Shown: in pieces, positions 50,658 to 59,917 of the stretch
Layout: the number at the start of each line of letters is the position of its first letter
How positions within the stretch are numbered: the stretch's first letter is position 1
From: Mucilaginibacter mallensis
Lineage (GTDB): Bacteria; Bacteroidota; Bacteroidia; Sphingobacteriales; Sphingobacteriaceae
Assembly: GCF_900105165.1 (NCBI RefSeq)
Contig: NZ_LT629740.1
Span: 310,001-374,000, forward strand
Length of the DNA: 64,000 nt
Reading direction: 5' to 3'
Notes under the pieces: model-generated
The model's database searches: none
The model's input: only the letters and a program-made list of their open reading frames with translations
Told to the model about the DNA's origin: nothing
Made by a program: the position numbers and the translations under genes

Positions 50658-53600
50658 TTTAACAGTGTAATTGTTCCTTTTTTAGTTACTTGTTGTCCAT
50701 CATTCATTACCGCCTGCACATAGTACACATACACGCCAACGGGTTGCTTGGTGCCTTTATAAGTGCCATCCCAACCGACACTTTGACTGGTTGATTTAAA
50801 CAGCATTTCGCCCCACTGGTCGTATACATAAAAATTCAGGCTTTTTATCTCTTCACTATGTACATAAACCACATCGTTTACACCATCACCGTTAGGTGTA
50901 AAGGCATTGGCCACGTAAATAAGATCATGTACCGAATTATGCGCTACACCGGTAACCGCTGTTGAGCTGCCGCTAAGCTGGCAGGTTGATGCACCTGTAG
51001 CCTCAACCATTATAGTTACACTTTCGCCTAATTTAAGTCCGGTTATGGTATGCGTTAAACCCGAAGTTCCGGAGCTTGGCGTGTTAAATGTCACTCCGCC
51101 GTCCATACTCACCTGGTATCCGCTGGCACCATCTACAGCACCCCAGCTAAAAGTAACGGTAGTGACAGTAGTGCCACCAACCGTCACTACAGGTGCTGCT
51201 AATTGCTGGTACATGGTCACAGTGGCTATAGAGCGTGTGACTGATATACATCCGGTAGTATTATTTACTGCTTCGGCATAATAAATTGCATTATTGTTTA
51301 AAACAGGTGTTTTAAAATTACTGCCTGTAGCCAATGGAGTAGTAGAGGCGTTAGAAGTATACCAGCTTATGGTAGCATCAGGATCAGAGCTGGATGCCAC
51401 AATTGTACTGCTGGTACCGGGACATATAGAGATATTTTGTGTAATAATACCAGGTGTTGGCGTAACAATAACGCTTGCCGCAGTACGCACTGCCGAAGTA
51501 CAGCTATTACTATTAACAGCCTCCACATAATAAGTGGTACTTGATGATAATTGAGGGGTTGAAAAATCAGTACCCGTAAATACCGATGTACCACCGGTTG
51601 CAGTATTGTACCAGTTATAAGTAATGCCAGACTGTGGACTGGCAACGCTTAACGAAGCCTGTGTACCTGAACAAATAGATACCGGGCTTTTTACAACAGC
51701 AGGTGTAACCGGAAGTGCAATTACGTTAACCTGCACGCTGCCCATGGATGGCGTAGTACATGGGCCATTTACCGCCTCAATATAAAAAGTAGTATTTGCA
51801 TTTATTAGCTTAATTGTGTACGACGGGCCTGTAAACAATAAATTAGTTTTTGTTGCAGAATCATACCAATTATACACTACACCTGTTTGCGGATTGTTTA
51901 TCGAAAGTGATGTAGTACTTCCCGAACATACAGATACCGTTGGCGAAACCGGCGTAGGTGTTACAGGCGGCTGTGTAACGTTAACCTGTACTGCGGTACG
52001 CGTTATAGATGTACAACCGCCAATGTTACTCATCGCTTCAACATAATAAGTAGTTGAAGTAGCTAAGGCTGACGTAGTATAAGAATTGCCCGACGCAAGC
52101 AATGTGCCGCCGGTAGCTGCTGCATACCAGTTATAGGTAAGATTAGCCTGCGGGCTTGTAACTGCCAGGGTTGCGGTTGAGCCACTGCAAATGCCCGCTG
52201 GTGATGATGCTTGCGGAGCTACGGGTAAATCAATAGGGGTAATAATTACCTGCGTTCTGCTTGCGCTGGTGCAACTGTTAGCATTTACCGCTTCGGCATA
52301 ATAGGTATTATCTGTCAGATCAGTTTGCTTATACGATGTACCTGTACCCAGCAAAGTACCACCGGTAGCTGCAGCATACCAATTATAGGTTAAACCAGCC
52401 TGTGGGGTAGCAATATTGAGTGTGGAGGCGGTACCACTACATACGGGCAAAGGTGTTTGTATCTGCGGGGCTGCCGGTAGCGGGATAACGGTAATGTCAA
52501 ATTTTGTACGGGTGGCACTTATGCAACCTGTTGTATTTACATTTTCAACATAATAAGTGGTATTTTGGGTAAGGGCACCAGTGACAAAGGTTACCCCGCT
52601 ACCTACAGCTGTTCCGCCGGTTGGCACAGTATACCAGTTGTAATGGCCATCCTGCGGGGCATCATCTGTTAAAGTTAACGAACTGCCATAACATGTTGAT
52701 ACACTATTAGTAGCTAAAGCGGGTGCCGATGGCAAGGCAACAACAGTTACCTGAACAGTTGCTAATGAAGTGCTTGTACATGAACCATTGGTAGCCTCGA
52801 TATAATAAGTAGTGTTGCTTGTTAAAAGGCCCGTTGTATAGTTTGTACCTGTGTGCAACAGCGTGGTTTTAGCCGGTGAATCGTACCAGTTATAGGTTAC
52901 ACCCGCCTGAGGATTTGATACGGAAAGCCCAACACCGCTGCCTGTACATATGCTTACTGCCGCTGCTGTGGAAACAGGTGTGGCAGGGGTGGGTGAAATA
53001 GTGATTGTTACGGTATTACTATATGATGGACATTGCCCCGATGTTATCATCCGCCTGTAATAAGTGGTACTGCTTATTGCTGAGGGATCATAATCTTTAG
53101 CTATGGCGCCGTTGATATTAACAAAGGTTGTGTTATCTGTTGAACTTTGCCATTGATAGGGATAGGTTGCTAGCCCCCCGGTAGGTGTGCTGCCCGTAAT
53201 TGAAGATGGATCACCATTGGAACAAAAAGCAATTACAGCAGGTGCGATAATAGTATTATTTAAAATGGCTGCATTTATTGTAACATCAAAATAAGAATCG
53301 TAACTGGTTACCCCCTGAATAATAACTTGCCTGCGATAGTTGTAAATAATTGCAGCACCTGTATTATTGTTTAAAACCGGAGTTGTATAGTTAACCTCAT
53401 TGTTTGTGCCAGGCGCACTGGCCCAGACATTATTTTGTGATATCTGCCATAAGTAACTTGTAGGAGTAGATGTCTTTATCTCTCCATACCAGGTAGCCAC
53501 ATCTCCTGAGCACACATATTCTGCCTGCGGAATAGCCCCTGCAGCAAACACCACATTAACCGTGTAGTTAAGCGATGAACAATTCGCCGAAAGGGTATAG

Positions 53601-55234
53601 GTTACTGCATTAGTGAAATCCTGTGCAGCACCCGATACCGGAGCAAGTGTTACACCGCTGGTATAGGCTACAGTTGGCACCAATGCTTTAACATTTGTAC
53701 CTGCCGGAACCGTAACTGTTATGATCAGGTTTGTTTGGTCGATAACTGCAGGCGAGCTTTGTTGAGGAATTGAAAACCCGGTAATTTGAGCTTGTGCCGA
53801 TGCAACACTCTGCGTATATTTAGCTAAAAAGCAATCCCTGCTGCCGCTTTGCGCTGTACGGATTACCGGGGTACATGCTGATGCGCTGAAATTTACAGTA
53901 GAACAAAAGCCCCCTGTATATAAAACATCGTTATTGTTATCGATAGCTACATTTCTACCGAGGTTTTGACTACAACTGTTATTACCCCCGTTAAATGCCC
54001 ATTTATAGTTAAGATTTGAATCGTATTTAGCCAGGAAAAAATCCTGAAGCCCATGATCAGAAACAAGCGCATTGGAGGTAGCTGAGGGGTCGAAGTCAAT
54101 TGTGCCGCTAAAATATCCCGACACATAAACATAATCATCCTTACTGCATACTATACCATAATTAAATATACTCCCCCCGCTGCCGCCTACATCATTAACA
54201 GATTGAAAAACACCTGCCGAAGAGTATTTAGATAAAAAAATATCCTGGCTGCCAGAGGGATTAAGCGTAACTGTTCCAAAATTCATCTGGGACGTAAATG
54301 GACCATCAATATAAATATCATCTTTTGAATTAATACACAAATTGGTATTATCGCCAACAACCGTTCCGGTAAAAGATTTCACCCATATTAAAATACCTGA
54401 TGGGCTGTATTTGGCAATATATGTAGAGTTACCATTGCCATTTAAGTTATAAGCTGTGCCAAGAGGGTTAAAATTATCGTTACTTTCAAAATGGCCGCAT
54501 ACTACCGTATTATTTTGGCTATCAAACTCACTGAATATACTTTCAGAGCGGGTAGCATCAGGCAGGTTAATTGCCCATAACACGTTACCATTGGGATCAT
54601 ATTTAACAGTTAAAGCATTAAAAGATCCGCTTGTAGATGAGTAACTTTTTCCACCGAGAGAAAATGATGATTCAAATCGCAAACACTGTACAATGTTTCC
54701 CTGACTATCAGACGCAACGTGAGCGCCATAATCAGTACTACTACCACCTACCGATTTAGCCCATACAAAGCCGCCGTTAGTATTAAGTTTAATAACAAAC
54801 GCGTCCCAGTCGCCCCCGTTTTGTATAGTGGCAGAACCAAAATTAATACTTGTTGAATTGTATTGCCCGCTGATTATCGGGTTACCATTGATATCAACAG
54901 TCATGGAATTTACCTGGTCGGTTCCATCGCCCCCAAAACTTTTGGCCCAAATTAAAGCGCCTGCCGATGTATATTTTGCAACGAAAATATCAAACCCGCC
55001 GCCTGAAGCTGTTAAATTATATACGCCAGCTGAAGGGTCAAAATCGGCGGTACCATCATAGAAACCGGCAACGTAAACGTTATTTTGTTTATCAACTTTT
55101 ACTGCCGATGAGATACAATTTGAGGTGGGGCCACCAATATCATCAACCCACTTTGGGGTAGCGATCTGGCACATACTCAACAAGGGAATAAATAGCAATA
55201 CTGTGATAAGTAAAGTCCGTACGAACTTAATCAT
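50654..55234 (-). CDS. Giant T9SS-secreted adhesin with CHU_C (type B) sorting tail
   Basis: 1526 residues. Signal peptide (FVRTLLITVLLFIPLLSM). Residues about 25-475 are SBBP-type beta-propeller repeats (ANDVDKQNNVYVAGFYDG-like; SAGALIWAKSFGGDGTDQ). Then come Ig-like domains, including seven successive units of about 85 residues built on CSGxxxxL, PQxGxTYNWYxxATGGT, TTYYVEA and CTSxxRT, followed by a fibronectin III-like unit (FSWGAVDGASGYQVSMDGG). The last 85 residues match the gliding-associated CHU_C / T9SS type B sorting domain (AFTPNGDGVNDVVYV, YVYDQWGEMLF, GWDGTYKG). It is co-translated with its PorP/SprF partner. Likely a surface adhesin or a component of the gliding machinery. Confidence 0.9.
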   Translation of the reverse strand: MIKFVRTLLITVLLFIPLLSMCQIATPKWVDDIGGPTSNCISSAVKVDKQNNVYVAGFYDGTADFDPSAGVYNLTASGGGFDIFVAKYTSAGALIWAKSFGGDGTDQVNSMTVDINGNPIISGQYNSTSINFGSATIQNGGDWDAFVIKLNTNGGFVWAKSVGGSSTDYGAHVASDSQGNIVQCLRFESSFSLGGKSYSSTSGSFNALTVKYDPNGNVLWAINLPDATRSESIFSEFDSQNNTVVCGHFESNDNFNPLGTAYNLNGNGNSTYIAKYSPSGILIWVKSFTGTVVGDNTNLCINSKDDIYIDGPFTSQMNFGTVTLNPSGSQDIFLSKYSSAGVFQSVNDVGGSGGSIFNYGIVCSKDDYVYVSGYFSGTIDFDPSATSNALVSDHGLQDFFLAKYDSNLNYKWAFNGGNNSCSQNLGRNVAIDNNNDVLYTGGFCSTVNFSASACTPVIRTAQSGSRDCFLAKYTQSVASAQAQITGFSIPQQSSPAVIDQTNLIITVTVPAGTNVKALVPTVAYTSGVTLAPVSGAAQDFTNAVTYTLSANCSSLNYTVNVVFAAGAIPQAEYVCSGDVATWYGEIKTSTPTSYLWQISQNNVWASAPGTNNEVNYTTPVLNNNTGAAIIYNYRRQVIIQGVTSYDSYFDVTINAAILNNTIIAPAVIAFCSNGDPSSITGSTPTGGLATYPYQWQSSTDNTTFVNINGAIAKDYDPSAISSTTYYRRMITSGQCPSYSNTVTITISPTPATPVSTAAAVSICTGSGVGLSVSNPQAGVTYNWYDSPAKTTLLHTGTNYTTGLLTSNTTYYIEATNGSCTSTSLATVQVTVVALPSAPALATNSVSTCYGSSLTLTDDAPQDGHYNWYTVPTGGTAVGSGVTFVTGALTQNTTYYVENVNTTGCISATRTKFDITVIPLPAAPQIQTPLPVCSGTASTLNIATPQAGLTYNWYAAATGGTLLGTGTSYKQTDLTDNTYYAEAVNANSCTSASRTQVIITPIDLPVAPQASSPAGICSGSTATLAVTSPQANLTYNWYAAATGGTLLASGNSYTTSALATSTTYYVEAMSNIGGCTSITRTAVQVNVTQPPVTPTPVSPTVSVCSGSTTSLSINNPQTGVVYNWYDSATKTNLLFTGPSYTIKLINANTTFYIEAVNGPCTTPSMGSVQVNVIALPVTPAVVKSPVSICSGTQASLSVASPQSGITYNWYNTATGGTSVFTGTDFSTPQLSSSTTYYVEAVNSNSCTSAVRTAASVIVTPTPGIITQNISICPGTSSTIVASSSDPDATISWYTSNASTTPLATGSNFKTPVLNNNAIYYAEAVNNTTGCISVTRSIATVTMYQQLAAPVVTVGGTTVTTVTFSWGAVDGASGYQVSMDGGVTFNTPSSGTSGLTHTITGLKLGESVTIMVEATGASTCQLSGSSTAVTGVAHNSVHDLIYVANAFTPNGDGVNDVVYVHSEEIKSLNFYVYDQWGEMLFKSTSQSVGWDGTYKGTKQPVGVYVYYVQAVMNDGQQVTKKGTITLLK

Positions 55235-55319
55235 GTGTTTAGGGTGCCAATAGTTTAAGACTATAATAATAGTAATAAGCTGGCGGAATTTCTAATTTAA
55301 TTACCGGAATTGTACACTT

Positions 55320-56816
55320 TTACCGGGTCAACTTCAGCCCTTTTAAAGTTTTATCTATTTTTTCATTAAAATCTTCCGAAATATGGCAGAAGTAGGTTAG
55401 TAAGCCATAAACAATTGCTGTGAAGCCACTCCGCATAGCTATATCCAGGTATAAATTCGGCATCCGCCAAAAATATTTACCTGCAAAATAACTGGCAATA
55501 CTTATAAAAATAACAACAAGATGCTTATAAGTGAACGGTTGCATTTTAAACCTGTACTTAATATAAAACCAGGTACAAAAGTTAATACCGGTAACCGTTA
55601 GCAAATAGGCTATTGCCGATCCCATACCTTTGTATTTGGGTATCAGCAAATAATTTAACCCTATACAAAATATGCTGGCAATTATAATTAAAACTGTAAT
55701 TAGCCTGTACTTATGAGAGGTTGTGATGATATAGGTATTTAATCCGCCGGTAATATCAACTAAAAAGCCAAGTCCAATCACTAAAAAGAGGCTAAAGTAT
55801 TTTGGATCAGTGAAATCTTTATTCCGGGCTACCGTATATAAATTTTCCCGGTTTATAATTATCCCAATAAAAAGAAGACAGCCTATAACCATCTGAATAA
55901 TGGAAGTTTTAGCATACACTTCGGCAATATTCGCCATGTTTTTTGATTTCCAGGCATCTGCCACTATTGCATAAGTTGTTCGGCTAAGCGCCTGCGCGGG
56001 TACACTTATCAGGATTGCTATATTAAAATACCAGCTGTAAACTCCCTGTATAGAATCGCCAGCCATTGAGCTGAGCATTAAGGTATCTACCTTTTGAAGC
56101 AGTACATATATAGCGCTCGATACCAGTGTAAATAAGCCAAAATTTACGATCTCTGCCTTTTTTATGCTTTTAAAACGATAATCATCAACCTTGCGGCTGA
56201 AGTTGCCTGAGGCAAAAAGACTAATTAAAAGCAATAAAGATATAAGGCCGTTACTTCCTATATAGAGAAATATAAAATCGTGAAAATTTATCCATCCTGC
56301 TGCAATCATTAATAAATACCCCGTAGTAAGCAAACGCAACAGCACATTTTGCAGAATATTGGAATAAATGGTTTTATAAACCACCCTTCCTGTCATTTCA
56401 AGATAACTGAAACTTACTACAAAAAAAGATAACGGTATGAGGTAATAATAATATTGGGCAAATAACGGCGATTTGTTGGCGGTATAAGCTCCTAATATTA
56501 TTGGCTTAAGCAATATATATAGTATTGTAGCGCCTGTAAAGCCAATAAGTGTAAGTATTGCAACCCAATGTATAAAACCATTGTGCCTGCGATCTTCAGT
56601 ACGATAAAATGGGAAATACTTAGCGATGATGCTAGGACCGCCCATTGATGAAACGAGTGAATACAGAACCGATACGCTGATGATCAGGTTATAAAAACCA
56701 TATTCGGCGGTATTGGTGAAGAAAGGGAAAAGCAAAACCGTATTTATATAAGCTATTGCCATACCCGCGTAGGAGACAATAGTATTTTTATAGGCCTGCT
56801 TTTTTACTATCCCCAT
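55320..56816 (-). CDS. Polysaccharide flippase (Wzx-like)
   Basis: 498 residues with about 13 membrane helices and the usual Polysacc_synt opening (YKNTIVSYAGMAIAYINTVL), then SVSVLYSLVSSMGGPSIIAK. Arg/Lys-rich inside loops match the MOP superfamily. It sits at the downstream end of a four-gene cluster with two methyltransferases and a glycosyltransferase, so it probably flips a lipid-linked glycan unit across the inner membrane. The next gene upstream ends 4 bases before its start. Confidence 0.88.
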   Translation of the reverse strand: MGIVKKQAYKNTIVSYAGMAIAYINTVLLFPFFTNTAEYGFYNLIISVSVLYSLVSSMGGPSIIAKYFPFYRTEDRRHNGFIHWVAILTLIGFTGATILYILLKPIILGAYTANKSPLFAQYYYYLIPLSFFVVSFSYLEMTGRVVYKTIYSNILQNVLLRLLTTGYLLMIAAGWINFHDFIFLYIGSNGLISLLLLISLFASGNFSRKVDDYRFKSIKKAEIVNFGLFTLVSSAIYVLLQKVDTLMLSSMAGDSIQGVYSWYFNIAILISVPAQALSRTTYAIVADAWKSKNMANIAEVYAKTSIIQMVIGCLLFIGIIINRENLYTVARNKDFTDPKYFSLFLVIGLGFLVDITGGLNTYIITTSHKYRLITVLIIIASIFCIGLNYLLIPKYKGMGSAIAYLLTVTGINFCTWFYIKYRFKMQPFTYKHLVVIFISIASYFAGKYFWRMPNLYLDIAMRSGFTAIVYGLLTYFCHISEDFNEKIDKTLKGLKLTR

Positions 56817-56820
56817 AACA

Positions 56821-57585
56821 CTAATACTTTACACCTATACGCCCGGTATAATCTATCCTGTTTAATAACAACGGGAGCTTTTGTGCCTCAATATATTCAT
56901 CCACTGCCTGGCGGGCGCCTTCCCAATGGCCGTAATCATCAATAATGATCACACCTCCCGGCACCAATAAAGGATATAAATGCTTTAATTCGTGCGCTGT
57001 TGATTCATACCAGTCGGTATCTAAACGCAGAAGCGCTATTTTACCGGGTATGGTTTGCGGGATAGTATCTTCTACCTTACCTTTTACATAATGTACCTTA
57101 CTATCGGGGTATTTTAAAGTTCCAACATTTTGCTGCACTTCCTCTAAGGCTGAATAACACCAAACTGATGTAGGGTCGTTACGATCGGTACTATTCATTA
57201 ACTCATCAGCAGCGGTACCTGTAAATACTTTATCAACTTCTGTAGGTTCCGACATGCCCTCAAAGGTATCATACAGGTAAATCTCCCTGCTTTTATCGCC
57301 CGCTTTAATTAACGTATCAATAGCTGCCATTGTACTGCCGCCACGCCATACGCCGCACTCTACAAAATCACCTGCAATGTTATTTTTAACCAGGTAATTT
57401 ACCGCATTGCATAATGAGGCAATACGCTCAGGCGTTGTCATGGTATATTGCTTTACGCGGTGGTAAGTATCTAAAGTCGACTGATCAAAATCAGCAGGTA
57501 AACCATCAACCACTAAACGGCTATCCGGCTTAACTAAATCATATCCAAATTTCTTCACAAACGAACGAACGAACTTCCGTATCAT
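56821..57585 (-). CDS. TylF/MycF-like O-methyltransferase
   Basis: 254 residues. GDFVECGVWRGGSTMAAIDT (about 75-94) is the SAM motif region of the TylF family; DTFEGMSEPTEVD, VPGGVIIIDDYGHWEGAR (metal-binding DD) and a LRLDTDWYEST stretch are family-specific. It probably O-methylates a sugar in the surface glycan. It overlaps the glycosyltransferase gene upstream by 4 bases and is followed closely by the flippase gene. Confidence 0.9.
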   Translation of the reverse strand: MIRKFVRSFVKKFGYDLVKPDSRLVVDGLPADFDQSTLDTYHRVKQYTMTTPERIASLCNAVNYLVKNNIAGDFVECGVWRGGSTMAAIDTLIKAGDKSREIYLYDTFEGMSEPTEVDKVFTGTAADELMNSTDRNDPTSVWCYSALEEVQQNVGTLKYPDSKVHYVKGKVEDTIPQTIPGKIALLRLDTDWYESTAHELKHLYPLLVPGGVIIIDDYGHWEGARQAVDEYIEAQKLPLLLNRIDYTGRIGVKY

Positions 57586-58709
57586 ATCTTCTTTTTTAAT
57601 GCTTGCTCAAGCAGGCCTGTTAAGGTAATTATTCTGTTTTTTATCTCATAATTTTCACGGATGTAAGCTGCTTCCTTTGCTCCAAGCCTTGAAGCCAAAG
57701 CAACATCGTCCGCGATTGTTATCATATGCTCAGCCATACCGCTGATGTCATACTCGTTAACTAAATAGCCGGTTTCGCCATCAACAACGGCCTCTTTAAT
57801 ACCTGTATGCCGGGTACTTACAATAGCCAGGCCCGATGATCCGGCTTCCAGTATGCTCACCGGGGTACCTTCCTTATCGCCACTGCGGGCAGTAACCGAA
57901 TGCTGTACAAAGCAACGCGACTGCTGTATCAGTTCCTTTATCTGTCCGGTGTTCAGTCTCCCTGTTAAAGTAACATTTTTTTCGAGGCAGAGATCATGCA
58001 CCAATTGTTTGGTTTCATCAAACAGTGGCCCTTCACCCACCATCCATAATTTAGCATCGGCGAACTTATTAGCTACTATTTTAAAAGCTTTTACTACCGA
58101 TATCGGCGATTTCTTCTCCACAAATCGGCCAACCGCCAAAAAGTTCCGGGCCGAATTTGAAATATCGAGCTGCGGAAACAATTCCGTATCAACCCCGCAT
58201 GAAGCATGGACTATCTTCTCAGCCGGTGCGCCTAATTGTTTAAGTGCTTCTGCCATATCACCTGATACCGCTATGATCCAACTGGCATAAGCAAAAGCTT
58301 TTTTATATAGATCATGGTACTGCGAAACCGTATCGCGGTGATGTGCATCGGCACCATGGAAGTGAATGATAAGCGGCACATTCGCCAAACGGCAGGCCTC
58401 AGTAACCATTGCTCCCACCATACCATACTCAGCAAAAACTATATCTATGTTTTGTTCCTTAAAATAGTTGGCCAATGCCCTGGTACGTACCCTGATATTT
58501 TGGCGCTTAAATATTTTTTTTTGAATAAGGTAGCTTAGCAAACCAAATTTTGAGCGGATAAGAAATTTACCCTCATCATCATAAACGGGGAAAGCACCTC
58601 CATAAAGCACCTTTTTATTACCAGGTAAACGATTAATATGCTCCTGGATAAAGGTTTCTGAAAATGCGTCCTTATTAGGCTTAATAATGCAGAGGTTAAA
58701 TGACTCCAT
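57582..58709 (-). CDS. GT4-family glycosyltransferase
   Basis: 375 residues, GT-B fold. FLAVGRFVEKKSPISVVKAF opens the donor domain, LWMVGEGPLFDETKQLVHDL continues it, and EGTPVSILEAGSSGLAIVST carries the EX7E donor motif (E..VSILEAG). The N-terminal half shows IIHFHGADAHHRDTVS. It adds a hexose from a nucleotide sugar to a lipid-linked acceptor at the inner membrane. It overlaps neighbours on both sides by a few bases, so it is in an operon with them. Confidence 0.92.
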   Translation of the reverse strand: MESFNLCIIKPNKDAFSETFIQEHINRLPGNKKVLYGGAFPVYDDEGKFLIRSKFGLLSYLIQKKIFKRQNIRVRTRALANYFKEQNIDIVFAEYGMVGAMVTEACRLANVPLIIHFHGADAHHRDTVSQYHDLYKKAFAYASWIIAVSGDMAEALKQLGAPAEKIVHASCGVDTELFPQLDISNSARNFLAVGRFVEKKSPISVVKAFKIVANKFADAKLWMVGEGPLFDETKQLVHDLCLEKNVTLTGRLNTGQIKELIQQSRCFVQHSVTARSGDKEGTPVSILEAGSSGLAIVSTRHTGIKEAVVDGETGYLVNEYDISGMAEHMITIADDVALASRLGAKEAAYIRENYEIKNRIITLTGLLEQALKKKI

Positions 58710-59401
58710 TACACCGTATCCAATGGTTTTTGTGCAATTACAATGTATAATGAAGCATCCCTGTCGCGTTGTTGCTGGGTGTTGATCTTATCAAACAAGC
58801 CTATAAATCCCTGCATTACAAAAGCAATTGACGGGTACAAAAATTTTGGAGATTTATTTAAAATAGCATCCTGAAACAGCTGTATACCACTTGCCGCCAA
58901 ACCCATAATACCGTGAAACGAGGTGATTTTAAATTTTTCAGCTTCAACTGTTTTTCTTAAACCGGCACTTGTCCAACGCCAGTAATCGTTTGGTGTTGGG
59001 TGATAGAACCAGTAACCGTGTGTAGTTAATATCATAGTACCACCCGGTTTTAAAATACGATAAGCCTCCTGCAAATACCCTGATGGCGTATCTACATGCT
59101 CCAATACCTGGTTCGATAATATGATGTCAACATAATTATCAGGCAGGGTAGTTTTACTGTCAAATCCAATATGATGTTCTGCCTTGGGGTTCATTTCCAG
59201 ATCGATACCCAGGTATTTGCCAACCTTGGGCTCAATAACCGAACGGTACGGCATATCACCACAACCAAAGTCTGCCAGTAATAAATTTTTATTGTCAGCT
59301 GTTAGCTCATCAATTATTTTTATAGTAGCATCCCTTAGCCTGGTAAGGTGTACATAACGTGTATGAAATATGGTTGGGTTTAACCGGTCGTTACCTTTCA
59401 T
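58709..59401 (-). CDS. Class I SAM methyltransferase of the polysaccharide cluster
   Basis: 230 residues. LLADFGCGDMPYRSVI (about 40-55) is motif I, YVDIILSNQVLEHVDTPS is motif II/III and GGTMILTTHGYWFYHPTPND continues the Methyltransf_11 pattern. It is the first gene of the four-gene cluster on the minus strand and shares one base with the glycosyltransferase gene. The target is probably a sugar or a lipid-linked intermediate. Confidence 0.87.
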   Translation of the reverse strand: MKGNDRLNPTIFHTRYVHLTRLRDATIKIIDELTADNKNLLLADFGCGDMPYRSVIEPKVGKYLGIDLEMNPKAEHHIGFDSKTTLPDNYVDIILSNQVLEHVDTPSGYLQEAYRILKPGGTMILTTHGYWFYHPTPNDYWRWTSAGLRKTVEAEKFKITSFHGIMGLAASGIQLFQDAILNKSPKFLYPSIAFVMQGFIGLFDKINTQQQRDRDASLYIVIAQKPLDTV

Positions 59402-59468
59402 CCGGCGAATTTAAAGTTTTTTATCGAGGTGCTTAAAAATACTTGCCTTTTCAGTTACAACAAGCTTA

Positions 59469-59840
59469 CTAATTTGGCAAAAGATATAACGCCAATACTT
59501 GTTTATTAGAAAGTGCCCTGTTATATATCCGCATATCATCCCATTTATCTTTCAAAAAACGAGCACCTGTAATTATAACTGGTACCAACATACATTAATG
59601 CAGTACCTATATTGATTGGCGATGATGAACTATCAGTAGTTGCGTCTCCAGATTTATCTAAATAAAGTTTAGCTTTTTTTAGAAACACTATAAATGGCTG
59701 TAACTATATGCCATTTAGTAGCATCCTTTTTTATCTGACCGGCTGCACATGGATCATTATCCGCTGAAATTGAATAATTAACTACGCCTGCAACTCCTAT
59801 ATAATTGGTTAAATCGCCATAGGGGCATTTACACCTACCA
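59469..59840 (-). pseudogene. Remnant of a LamG-domain gene
   Basis: Read on the minus strand, this stretch translates in three successive frames as parts of one LamG domain: CAAGQIKKDATKWHIVTAIY; KLYLDKSGDATTDSSSPINI, then GTALMYVGTSYNY; and WDDMRIYNRALSNKQVLALY with a stop at 59469. The breaks fall in runs of seven A and six T, each consistent with one extra base. No start or N-terminal half remains; the fragment begins at the terminator of the intact LamG gene. A sequencing error in the homopolymers could mimic the frameshifts but not the missing front. The gap 59402-59917 holds otherwise only the terminator. Confidence 0.75.
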
Positions 59841-59844
59841 AAAT

Positions 59845-59880
59845 AAGGAGGCTGCTCCCTGATTTAGAGACAGCCTCCTT
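59845..59880 (-). terminator. Terminator of the double-LamG lipoprotein gene
   Basis: AAGGAGGCTG (59845-59854) pairs perfectly with CAGCCTCCTT (59871-59880) around a 16-base loop; on the minus strand ATTTT follows. Confidence 0.8.
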
Positions 59881-59917
59881 AATTAAGTAATCATAAACCT
59901 TTAGTTATAATTATTAT

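Noticed and set aside
51000..53000. Regularly spaced similar DNA segments that could suggest a CRISPR array
   Set aside because: They are in-frame Ig-like repeats of the 1526-residue adhesin, about 250 bases apart, with no constant repeat and no spacer pattern.
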